The position numbers and the translations under genes are program-made. A stretch of 64,000 bases of DNA from Inia geoffrensis (taxonomy: Eukaryota; Chordata; Mammalia; Artiodactyla; Iniidae): contig CM070902.1 of the NCBI GenBank assembly GCA_036417435.1, positions 136,327,886 through 136,391,885 on the forward strand. Reading direction: 5' to 3'. Of the stretch, positions 51,181 through 61,303 are shown piece after piece. The notes under the pieces were generated by a model, which saw only the letters and a program-made list of their open reading frames with translations, did not search any database and had not been told where the DNA came from. Position 1 is the stretch's first letter; the number at the start of each line of letters is the position of its first letter.

Positions 51181-51499
51181 AAAAGTTCAGAGATGTGGCA
51201 AAGATAACTGTTTAATTCTGTTTAACCCAAAGTTTAACAAACTTCTTTAATCACCCAACATATTCATAGAATAGCTATTAATTACTTGTGGAACACCCAT
51301 TGAATACTTCCTGGAAAATGTTGCTCCAGTGAATTTTAAGGCTGCACTGAATTCCCAGCTGGCAACAAAAAGGGTCTTAGCATTTAAAAACAAAATGTTT
51401 GTTACCCTGGAATGTAACTTACACTGGAATTTATTACAGAGTGTCCTAGTATAGTTAATTGTTTTAAAATAGTTATCTATCAATATACAAGTAAAAGAA

Positions 51500-51690
51500 G
51501 GTTAATTACTTTATTCAACAAATATTTCTTGAGAGTTTAATTCTACCAGCAGTATTGTTAAAACCAACACTACTATTCCCATTTATTGAACACCTCCTCT
51601 GTGCCAAGTTGATGTTAGATCCTAGAGACACCATATTGAACAAGGCAGACATGATCCTTGCCTTGATGGTGGTCATAGTTTAGACAGGGA
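51500..51690 (-). mobile_element. L2 fragment
   Basis: attcaacaaatatttcttga, gaacacctcctctgtgccaa and ttgaacaaggcagacatga match reverse L2. Confidence 0.65.
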
Positions 51691-51694
51691 ATAT

Positions 51695-51835
51695 CAGTCA
51701 GCGCTGTTCTAAGACTTTGCATGTGTTAATTCATTTAATTCTCATAACAACCCTTAAAGCTGGCATGAGTACTGGACTCATTTTACAGATGCAGAAAAGA
51801 GAGGTTGCATAGCTAGAAAAATATTTAACATTTCA
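51695..51835 (-). mobile_element. MIR SINE fragment
   Basis: ttaattcatttaattctcat, aacaacccttaaagctggca and cattttacagatgcagaaaa match reverse MIR. Confidence 0.72.
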
Positions 51836-52108
51836 GGCTTGATTAAATAAATTGTAAAGCATCCATACCGTGGAGTACTTTGGAGTCATTAAAAATTCTG
51901 TTACAGAAGATTTTTCATGGCATGGGAAACACTCCTTACTATGATTTTAATGGCAAAAGGAGAGTTCTGTTTTTATTAAAAGTAAAATATTCCTATGTAA
52001 TATTAACAAAAGGATTACAGATGATGTTGTTTTTGCAACAGTGAATTTGTAATATAATTATTTTGTAAAAAGATAATACATTTTTTAAGAGAAAAAAAAA
52101 TCTGATAA

Positions 52109-52774
52109 CTTTCTTTGGCGCTTGGACCGCAGCCGTGAGAATGTCAGGCCTCAGAAGAGGCTCGCCTCCAGCGTCCTCCGCTGTGTCGAGAAGAAGGTCT
52201 GGCTGGACTCTGAGAAGACTAATGAAATAGCCACTCGCGGCTCCCGTTGGCAGATCCAGAGCCGATCAAACATGGGCTGATCACCCGCAAGCTTGTGGCT
52301 GTCCTTTCCCGGGCTGGATGCCGGAAAAGGGCAGGCACAAGGGTACAGGTAAGCACAGGGCGTTTGAATGTCCAAGAAGGCAACCTGGAAGAGGGGGATG
52401 AGAACTCTTTGCCCACTACTCAGAGAACACCGCGGGTCTAAGACGAGCGACCACCGCCTGCATCACAGCGGGTACCTGCAAGCGAAGGGGAGCGTGTCCC
52501 AGAGAGGGCGGATTCTCACAGAACACATCAGAGCTGCAGACGGACAACGCCCGCAGGGAGCTCCTGGCTGACAGGGCCAAGAGCTCAGGGCGAACACGGG
52601 AAGAACGCCAGTACCCTGGGGAGCTGCTCCCGGCCAAGGCCAAGCTCCTGGAGGCCGGCCAGGAGGCAGAGACCAGGAAATAAAACATCCCCCCTTCCTC
52701 TCCTTGGCCTCAGCAATTGTGAAGACCAACCCCTCAGTAAAACAAGTCTTCTCTGCCATTAAAAAAAAAAAAAA
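52109..52774 (+). pseudogene. RPL19P: Processed pseudogene of ribosomal protein L19 (RPL19)
   Basis: The segment follows RPL19 mRNA from its pyrimidine-start 5' UTR (ctttctttggcgcttgg), through the region encoding [11 protein letters not shown] (cagaagaggctcgcctcc) and KKVWLD (aagaaggtctggctggac), to the stop context gaccaggaaataaaac. It ends in a 3' UTR and an A-run at 52761-52774. There are no introns, as expected for an L1-mobilised retrocopy of the 60S ribosomal protein mRNA. It is clearly dead: a base is lost next to the start codon, and a stretch is deleted at ccggaaaagggcaggcac, where the parent has about 20 more bases. Further frameshifts break the frame. No convincing target-site duplication was seen. 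GC content is higher than in the flanks, as expected from its origin. Confidence 0.88.
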
Positions 52775-52913
52775 GATAGATAATAGTAATAAGCCAAAGA
52801 AACATGTGCTGTAGTTTTAACCAGGAATGTGTTACTTGGTTATGCACCAGTTATCTTGTCTGAACTCACCTGCATGGTATATGTAAGTGTAAAGTATTTT
52901 TTAAAAAATTTCG

Positions 52914-53141
52914 GGCCTCGCTGGTGGCACAGTGGTTGAGAGTCCTCCTGCCAGTGTAGGGGACACGGGTTCGTGCCCCGGTCCGGGAAGATCCCACATG
53001 CCGCAGAGCAGCTGGGCCCGTGAGCCATGGCCGCTGAGCCTGCACGTCTGGAGCCTGTGCTCCACAACGGGAGAGGCCACGACAATGAGAGGCCTGCGTA
53101 CCTCAAAAACAAAAAACAAAAACCAACAACAACAACAAACA
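52914..53141 (+). mobile_element. CHR-type SINE with AAC-rich tail
   Basis: Starts ggcctcgctggtggcacag, a slightly diverged 5' end. The tail is not pure A but runs of caaaaac and caacaacaac. The short duplication aatttcg flanks it. Confidence 0.88.
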
Positions 53142-54123
53142 ATTTCGATACTGCTTACTGTGAAAATTGGAATCCCCGGGGATGGGTCAGCTTCCTACCT
53201 AGAGGGTGTACACTGCCACCCAAGGTTGACGTGACGTTGGCCCGAGTGTTTTGTTGCACTTAGTAAAGATTTAATACTAGATTTCTCCTTACAGTAGAAA
53301 CTTACCCCACTCATTCAGATCAAAAGGAGGAAAGCTTTTGTCTTAATTTAAGAAAAATTCAAATGTTTTATATGTCCAGACTGATAATAAATATTTATTC
53401 TAAACAGAAAATGGAGCGATAAAATACTGGCTGAAAGAATTGAGAACAGATTGAATAAATACATGAGTGATTTAGCTGAGCATATTTGCAAGTAAATGAT
53501 GTGAGTAAATGGCTGCTTTGGAAACATTTGGGATCCTTACAATGTTGTCTCGAGTAATTTAAATATTCTCTCTTGTAATCTTGGTGCACTCCTAATTTTC
53601 TTAAATTGTTGTGGAATTAAGTCTCAACCCATCTCTGTCAGCTGTATCACAGAATATAACTTATTAAGTTAATTCTTTAGCAAATTACTTATGAATTAAT
53701 GAGGTTTTAGATATATTGGTATATAATTTATAGCTAGTATATTATCTGTCTCTAATAGTGACAATGGAATAAGCCAAATGAGTGTGTGGCCAATTGTTAA
53801 CCTGTGTATGACAAAATTAAGAATAAAGGAAGTAGGGATTTAACACCATGGGAGAAGCTAAAAGATGGGGTTCTTTTATTTTTTCCCTTTCCCACCTCTA
53901 TGATAGATTATTTTTCTGCTTATGTGAAAATTATATATTCTATATGCCTAACTTACGAAGACCTATACTTACCAACATTTGTATTATCTCTCTAAGACAA
54001 GGACTTTAGAACTCTCTCAGCTCCCTCTTTCTTTCATCTGCTCCTGCAACCAAACTACACACACATTCTTGGTTGCAGTTACATGGAATTTTAGTTCCGT
54101 ATCACCATACACACACACATACA

Positions 54124-54124
<1 letters not shown>

Positions 54125-54162
<38 letters not shown>
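54125..54162. repeat. (CA)n microsatellite
   Basis: About 38 bp of CA dinucleotide, with further short CA runs just before it. Confidence 0.95.
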
Positions 54163-54164
<2 letters not shown>

Positions 54165-54299
54165 CATATTATTCTTATAAGTTACTTAATAAGTTCTTTA
54201 CTCAGCTCTTATTTCCATATATCTCATTGTGACTGCCTAACTTTATTTCCATTTTTCTTAGAATATTCCCTCTAATAGTCTTTTCAAAGTTGGCTTTTG

Positions 54300-55010
54300 G
54301 ATACAAACCCTCTGAGCCTTGAATGCCTGACACCATCGTTCTTGCTCCATTGTATTTAAATAATAGTTTTGCTGGATACAAAGTTCTACTTTTCCAATTC
54401 TTTTACTTGTTTTACTTCAACACCTTGAAACATTACTTCATTATCTTCTTGCATCCAATGTTATTGTGGAGAAGTCTGAGGTCAATCAAATATTGTTCTT
54501 TTGAAGGTTTTCTATTTTTTATTTCTGGAATCATTTATAATTTCTCTCACTCTTCGATCTTAAGCTTTATCATAATGTGCCTAGCTATAGATTTTTTCTC
54601 ATCCATTTTGTTTAGCCCTCCGTGAGCTCCTTCAATCAGAGATGTTTCATCTTTCTTTCACTCTGGAATATTTGCAGGTAATGCAAATATTACCTTCAAA
54701 CATTACCTTCGAGCTTCCCTGGTGGCACAGTGGTTGAGAGTCTGCCTGCTGATGCAGGGGACACGGGTTCGCACCCCGGTCCGCGAAGATCCCACATGCC
54801 GCGGAGCGGCTGAGCCTGCGCGTCCAGAACCTGTGCTCACCAACGGGAGAGGCCGCAACAGTGAGAGGCCCGCGTACCGAAAAAAAAAAACCAAAAAACA
54901 AAACATTACCTTCTTTCCACTCAATTGTTTTTCTCTCCCAGGACTCCTATTAGGTGAATGATGACATGTGTGCTTCTCTCCTACATCTCCTACAAATTGT
55001 TCTTTTATAT
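54300..55010 (-). mobile_element. Old L1/HAL1 fragment, minus strand, split by a SINE
   Basis: agttttgctggatacaaagt, ctacttttccaattc, gttattgtggagaagtctga and cataatgtgcctagctatag are reverse L1/HAL1 text around the end of ORF1. The SINE at 54711-54900 interrupts it and the text resumes afterwards. Confidence 0.65.
54711..54900 (+). mobile_element. CHR-type SINE with internal deletion
   Basis: Starts gagcttccctggtggcac. The middle jumps from gcggagcggctg to agcctgcgcgtcc, lacking about 22 bases found in other copies. The 13-bp duplication aaacattaccttc is perfect at 54698-54710 and 54901-54913. It sits inside an older minus-strand L1/HAL1 fragment. Confidence 0.92.
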
Positions 55011-55039
55011 ATCCTATATCTTAATGATGATAATAGCTT

Positions 55040-55260
55040 ATTGTATATAGTATTGGCTACATACCAAAGACTCTTCTGTGCACTTTGCATATATTAACTC
55101 ATTTAATCCTCACTATAAATGTATAGAGTAGGTACTATTAATATATCCATTTTACAGATGATAAAATGGTTGCCGGGAGTTAAGTCACTTAAGTTAAGTG
55201 ACTTGCTTAGAGTCATTCAGGTGGTAAGTGGCAGAGCTAAGATTTGAGCCACACTTGTCA
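55040..55260 (-). mobile_element. MIR SINE
   Basis: ttaactcatttaatcctcac, ccattttacagatgataaaa and gtggtaagtggcagagcta follow reverse MIR order. Confidence 0.78.
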
Positions 55261-55269
55261 CATGATTTC

Positions 55270-56680
55270 CCTTTATTTATTCCTGGTGTTGCTGGTGGAG
55301 CTCTTTGACCTGTTTTTTCACCTCCTTGTTAACTTATTGGTGGTTTCTATTCTGCTATTTATTTTAAATCATGTATTTCATACTCAGCTTTTTCTTCTTT
55401 ATTTTCCTTTATAACTACTAGTTCTTATTTCATGTTACCACTAGCTTTCTTCTTTCTTAGAGAATATGTATTATGCTTATCTTAAATTTGTAATCTATTT
55501 CTTAATGAAATAAGATCAAACGTTATCCACTATATCTTGTTTAGTTGTTTTGTACCTGTTGGGCTCCTCAGTTATCTAGCGTTCCCCGTAAGCTCACAGC
55601 CACATTCACAGTCTTCATTAGAAATATGAACTTGGGTTGGAGGGGAGATCCCAGTCCCTGTGTTGTACCCTTCCTGGTGAGTTTAAGGAGTTGAGAGCTG
55701 GGCATAGACCAGAGTCTCCTAATGTTTTGGTTATACACACCCAGTGCTCTCGGAGTGAAGGAGGAAGAAGGGATAACTCCAGGACCTGCTGTTATCTACT
55801 CTTCACCACCAGCAGCACCATCCTAGTGTGACCCTCCCACTCACTGCCCTGGTGGTCCTGCCATTTTGCTGCCTCACAGTATCAAAGCAGAAGGTACTCT
55901 TCCACCCAATAGCATTTGAGGAAATGAAATGATATCAAACAAACTCTTCCCAAGACTTCAAGTATGCTGCATCTGGGTTACTGTTTTTTTTTTCCCAAAA
56001 CAGTTTCTGTCTTTCCAGGGTTTCTCACATTTTTATTTTTAGTTTTATAGATCCTCTCTTTTGCTATGATGACATTTCCAGGGTTTGGTCCTGGGAAAGT
56101 GCCTGCAGCCAATACAAGTTAACCATCTTATGAGGAATCAGAAGGCCTGAATTAAGTTATCAATTAAAAACAGAAAAAGGAAAATAAATGTTCTCTATAT
56201 AATAGAAATACTCAGATTCCATTATGTTAATGAAGATCACCCTTCAAATTTATTTAATCAAATAAGTTTATTTTGTAATTTATTGTCCATGGTATATACC
56301 AGCCTATAGGAAGATCCCAAGGCTTCCTTCTTCATGGCTCCATCCCTTTTGAGGAAGTTTAATGATTAAAGTAAATGGTTTATAAATGAAGCTGAGCTCC
56401 TGTAGCCATTTCTGTTACTCTTTCTTTGAATTCTCTTTCCCCAGTTATGTAACTGGGATATCCTGGAGGCAGTTGACATGGTGGGGTTCCAAGTGATAAA
56501 AGGCATGGAGCTGCCAGTTCTGGCCTGACTACTAGTCCAGGAATCCAGGATTTCAGCTAGAATGACAAGAGTATGAGATTTACCTGCTTACCTACTTTAA
56601 ACACAAGATAGGAGATTGGGGATAAAGTCTAGTTTGTAATAACGAGTGTGCAACTGTCTATGGTTACTTCTGTGTTAAGA
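55270..56680. other. Intergenic DNA with no recognised element
   Basis: No exon or repeat that I can name. The base composition resembles the rest of the intergenic part. Part of 55300-55560 may still belong to the old L1/HAL1 copy. Confidence 0.4.
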
Positions 56681-56695
56681 AAGTCTTTGGAACTT

Positions 56696-56904
56696 TTAGC
56701 ACAGGGGGATCAGCTTGGTGCTTTGTGACCACCTAGAGGGGTGGGATAGGGAGGGTGGGAGGGAGACGCAAGAGGGAGGAGATATGGGGATATACGTATA
56801 TGTATAGCTGATTCACTTTGTTATAAAGCAGAAACTAACACACCATTGTAAAGCAATTATACTCCAATAAAGATGTTAAAAAAATTGTAAAAGTTTAAAA
56901 AAAG
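56696..56904 (+). mobile_element. Short, strongly 5'-truncated L1 insertion
   Basis: Only the last ~200 bp of an L1 3' UTR: agcacagggggatcagcttg, gtgaccacctagaggggtgg, and ccaataaagatgttaaaaaa. A perfect 15-bp target-site duplication, aagtctttggaactt, occurs at 56681-56695 and 56905-56919. A short A-rich extension follows the tail. Confidence 0.92.
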
Positions 56905-57114
56905 AAGTCTTTGGAACTTCATGTTCATTGCGATGGTCACAGCAGCTATAGTTGGCTGGCCGTGAATTTGGGCTTGTGATCCTAGCCCCAACAAACTGAC
57001 CTGACAAACATAGGCAGTATTAGGTTGCCATTTTGTTACTAATTTTGAAGACGTTAGAAGCAGGATGTGGAAAATGACTAAATTTGAGGGAAATGATTCT
57101 GTTTTCCCCCTTTA

Positions 57115-57455
57115 TTAAAAAATTCATAAGCAACAAAAGCAAAAGCAAAAAAAAAAAAACCACAAAGGGGACTATATCAAACTAAAAAGCGTCTGCACAG
57201 CAAAGGAAAGCATCAACAAAATGAAAAGGCAACCTATCGAATGGGACACAATATCTGCATATCATATATCTGATAAGGGGCTAATACCCAAAATATATGA
57301 AGAACTCGTAAACTCAATAGCAAAGAAAAAAAAATCCAATTTTCAGATTATCTGAATAGACATTTTTCCAAAGAAGACATACAGATGACCAACAGGTACA
57401 TGAAAAGATGCTGAACGTCATTAGTCATCAGAGGAATGCAAATCAAAACCACGAG
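57115..57455 (+). mobile_element. Older L1 ORF2 3' fragment
   Basis: gtctgcacagcaaaggaaag, caacaaaatgaaaaggcaac and agaagacatacagatgacca belong to the C-terminal part of L1 ORF2. It stops where a new L1 5' end begins at about 57456. Confidence 0.82.
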
Positions 57456-59205
57456 GGGAGAGTGGTCAAGGTGGCAGAGTTGGAAGACCCTGAGCTCACT
57501 TCCTCTATGAGCACACCAAATTTACAGCTGTTTACAGAACAACTGTCTATGAAAAGACTGAAATCTATCAGAAAATATCTTCTTCTACAACTAAAGATAT
57601 AAAGAAGGAACTGGAGACAGGTAGAAGGGGCAGTGTCGTGATATAGTACCCCTGGGTGGGGCAGGGGGGCTACTGAAATTACAGTTTCAGAGGTTCTCCC
57701 AAAGGAGTGAGAGGTTCGAGCCCTATGTTGGGCTCCCCAGACCAGAAGTCCTCCATCGGGGAGACAAACCCCCAGAGTATTTGGCCTTGAAGGCCAGCAG
57801 GGTTTACTTTTTGGAGACCCAGGACCCACAGAAGAAGGTCAGACCCACCGGCTGATCTTGGAGAGCCTCCTGGAGAGGCAGGAGGCAACTGGAGCTCAGC
57901 CTGGGGACACAGACACTGGTGGAAGCCATTGTGGGGAGCTTGTTCTACCACATAGACACTGCTACTGGCAAGTGCCATTTTGGAATCCTCTATCTAGCTT
58001 ACTAGCACCGGGACCCAGCCCCACCAACCAGCAGGCCAATACCAGTTCTAAGACACCTTAGGCCCCTCAACCAGCCACCTTAGGATCTGGCCCATTCACC
58101 AGCTGGTCAAAAACAAGCTTTTGGAAAACCCAGACCCTACAGTGAGCTGTGTCAGAAACCTGTTCTGCCCATCAGCAGGCCAACAGCCAGGGCATAGCAA
58201 CCAGAGATTTTGGGACCTGGCACCACTCACTAGTAAACCAGCATTAGCCTTAGGACCCCTTGGGCCTTGGATCCACCCACCAGTGGACTGACACAAGCTC
58301 TGGGAACCCTGGGTCCTATAGCCAGAGACCCCAGGACACAGTTCTGCCTGGCAGTGGGCCAGCACTAGTGCCAGGACCTGGCTTCAAACACCAGTGGGTG
58401 GGCACCAGACCCAGGATCCCCTGGGCCACAGGTCCACCCAACAGTGGGCAGACAAAAGCCCTTGGACCACTGCAACTTCACAGCCTGCCTTGTTAGGACC
58501 CAGCCAGTCAACCAATAGGCCTGCACCAGTTCCAGGACCCCCATGCCCTGGCCCTGCCCACCAATAGGCCAATATCAGCTCTGGAACACACTGGACCCAT
58601 CAGCCAGCAGCCCTGGGATCTGGACTCATCTACCAGTGGTTTGACACTAGCTTCAGGATCCCCAGGGCTCTGCAATCAGAGACCCCAAGACATGGCTTCA
58701 CCCACCAGTGAGCCAGCACTAGCCACACGATCCCCTGGGTCCTGACTTTGCTTACCAGCAGGCCAAGACTGTCTCCAAGACACATTAGACCTATAAGCCA
58801 GCTGTCCCAGGATACAGCCCCCCTCACAAGGCGGCCAACAGTAGATCTGGGACCCCCAGTCCCACAACCACCTACCCCAGAAGCTGGCTCCACCCACCAG
58901 TGGGCCTTCACTGGCCCCAAGAAACCCCAGGTCTACAGAGCCAGCCACTTCATGACCTGGCCTCGCCAACCAGTGGCCAGCAGCCCCCACATAAAATAGG
59001 ACCTGGCAACCAACTGGACCAGGGGCCAGCCACATGTTCCAGTCTTCCCACAGCTGTGAGCCCACAACAACAGAAGGACCCATGAAGCCAACATAGAGGG
59101 AAACACTAGAACATATAGCTCTGGTGATCAGAGGGGAGTACACTTCTGGATACATAGGATGTCTTCTACAAAAGTACACTTCTCCAAGATTGGGAAACTT
59201 AACCA
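57456..59205 (+). mobile_element. L1 5' UTR with degenerate tandem repeats
   Basis: Begins ggggagagtggtcaaggtgg cagagt, typical of L1 5' ends in laurasiatherian genomes. From about 57990 to 59030 it is GC-richer and made of repeated blocks carrying caccagtgggccagcac and caggacccctggg, with units of about 71-73 bp and shorter ones of about 49-50 bp. ORF1-like sequence follows. Confidence 0.75.
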
Positions 59206-60130
59206 ACCTACCAGATACATGGAAATAAAAACACCAACTTAGGCAAAATGAGGTGACAGAGGAGTATGTTCAAAACAAAGGTACAAGATAAAATCCCAGA
59301 AGAAGAGCTAAATGAAGTGGATATAGGCAGTCTCCTGATACCTGATAGGGAGTTCAAGGTAATGATCATAAAGATGTTCAAAGAACTCAGGAGAAGGTTG
59401 GATGTATAGAGTGAGAAGTTAGAAGTTTTTAACAAAGAGTTTAAAAATATAAAGAAGAACCAAACTGAGATGAAGAATACAATAAATGAAACGAAAAATA
59501 CACTAGAAGGAGTCAACAGTATATTAAATGATACAGAGAAACAGGTCAGTGAGCTGGAAGACAGGGCAGTGGAAATCACTGAAGCTGAACAAAAAAAGAA
59601 TAAAAAGAAGTGAGGACAGTTTAAGAGACCTGTGGGACAACATCAAGCATACCAATATTTGCATCATAGTGGTCCTAGAAGGAGAAAAGAGAGAGAAAAG
59701 GGCAGAGACTGTATTTGAATATATAATAGCTGAAAACGTCCCTAACATGGGAAAGGAAACACACCTCCAGGTCCAGGAAGAACAGAGAATTCCAAACAAG
59801 ATCAACCCAAAGAGAATAACACCAAGACACACAGTACTTAAGATGGCAATGATAATAATAATGATAATAACAATAATAAAATAGAGAATACTAAAAACAG
59901 CAAGGGAAAAGCAACAAGTTATGTACAAGTGAACTCCAGAAGGCTGTCAGCTGACTTTTCAGCAGAAATCTGCAGGAGAGAGGGAGTAGCATTATATATT
60001 TAAAGTGATAAAAGGGAAACACTTACAAGCAAGAATACTCTATGCAGCAAGGATTTCATTCAGATTTGATAGTGAGAACAAAAGTTCTACAGACAAGTCA
60101 AAGCAGAAAGAGTTCAGCACCACCAAACCA
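59206..60130 (+). mobile_element. L1 ORF1 region, degraded
   Basis: gagctggaagacagggcagt, caaactgagatgaagaatac and aggtccaggaagaacagag are ORF1 text: coiled-coil and then RNA-binding part. The frame is interrupted; the longest piece is 118 codons (59528-59884). ORF1 proteins form trimers that coat L1 RNA. This copy cannot encode one. Confidence 0.75.
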
Positions 60131-60640
60131 GCTTTACAAGAAAGATTAAAGACACGACCCTAAGGAAAAGAAAAGGCATAATTTGAAACATGAAACTTAC
60201 AAAAGGAAAAAAAATCATTAGTAAAGGCAAAATACAGTAAAGGTAGTAAGCCACACACAAAGCAAGTAGGAAGTTTAAGAGAGAAAAGTAGTAAAATCTT
60301 CTATATCTACAATAAGCAGATACACACAAAAAAAGAGGTAAGATATGATGTGAAAACAGTAAACATGGGGAGAGGAGAGTAAAAATGCAGAATGGTTAAA
60401 ATGCTTTTGAAATGAAAAGATCAGCAACTTAAAATAGTCATAGCTATATTTATAGATATAGATATACAGCAATATATATAGATTGCTATATATGAACCTC
60501 ACGGTATCCACAAACCAAAAATCTATAATTGATATAGACACAAAAAGATAAAGGAACATAAGCAATGCTAGAGACAGTCATTAAACCTCCAGGGAAGAGA
60601 ATAAAATAAGAAAGGAACAAAAAGAAACTACAAAACAACC
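60131..60640 (+). mobile_element. L1 region between ORF1 and ORF2, AT-rich
   Basis: Follows the ORF1 end and precedes recognisable ORF2 text, so it is assigned to the same L1 by position. Sequence similarity is weak. Confidence 0.5.
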
Positions 60641-61303
60641 CCAAAACAGTGAACAAAATGGCAATAAGTACATACCTATCAATATTTACTTTAAATGTAA
60701 ATGGACAAAATGCTCCAACCAAATGAAACAGAGTAGCTGAATGGATACAAAAATAAGACACATATATGTGCTGCTTAGAGACTCACTTCAGATCTAAACA
60801 CACACACAGACTTAAAGTGAGGGGATGGAAAAAGGTATTTCATGCAAATGGAAATCAAAAGAAAGCTGTATGTCTGACAAAATAGACTTGAAAACAAAGG
60901 CTGTAACAAGAGACAAAGAAAGACATTATATAATGATCAAGGTATCAATCCAAGAAGAATATATATGCACCCAACATAGGAGCATCTAAATACATAAAGT
61001 TAATATTAAGAGAACTAAAGGGAGAAGTTGACAGTAATACAATAATAGTAGGAGACCTTAACAGCCAACTTATATCAATGGACAGATCATCCAGATACAA
61101 AAATCAGTAAGGAAACACTGGCCTTAAATGACACATTTGAGCAGATAGGCTTAATAGAAAAATATAGAACATTCCATCTGAAAGAAGTAGAATACACATT
61201 TTTTCAAGTGCATATGGAACTTTCTCAAGGAGAGGTCACATGCTAGGCCACAAAACAAGTGTTAATAAATTTTAAAAAACTGAAATCATATCAAGCATCT
61301 TTT
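60641..61303 (+). mobile_element. L1 ORF2 start (endonuclease part), cut by a later L1
   Basis: cctatcaatatttactttaa, gaaatcaaaagaaagctg and aatagtaggagaccttaac are the endonuclease region, ending at ctgaaatcatatcaagcat just before the minus-strand L1. Confidence 0.8.

Noticed and set aside
52247..52571. GC-rich ORFs considered as a small gene
   Set aside because: They fall inside the RPL19 retrocopy, in shifted or wrong frames.
57443..59206. GC-richer ORFs on both strands (up to 176 codons) considered as a proline/glycine-rich gene
   Set aside because: They follow the tandem repeats of an L1 5' UTR, which begins at a typical L1 5' end and leads into ORF1.
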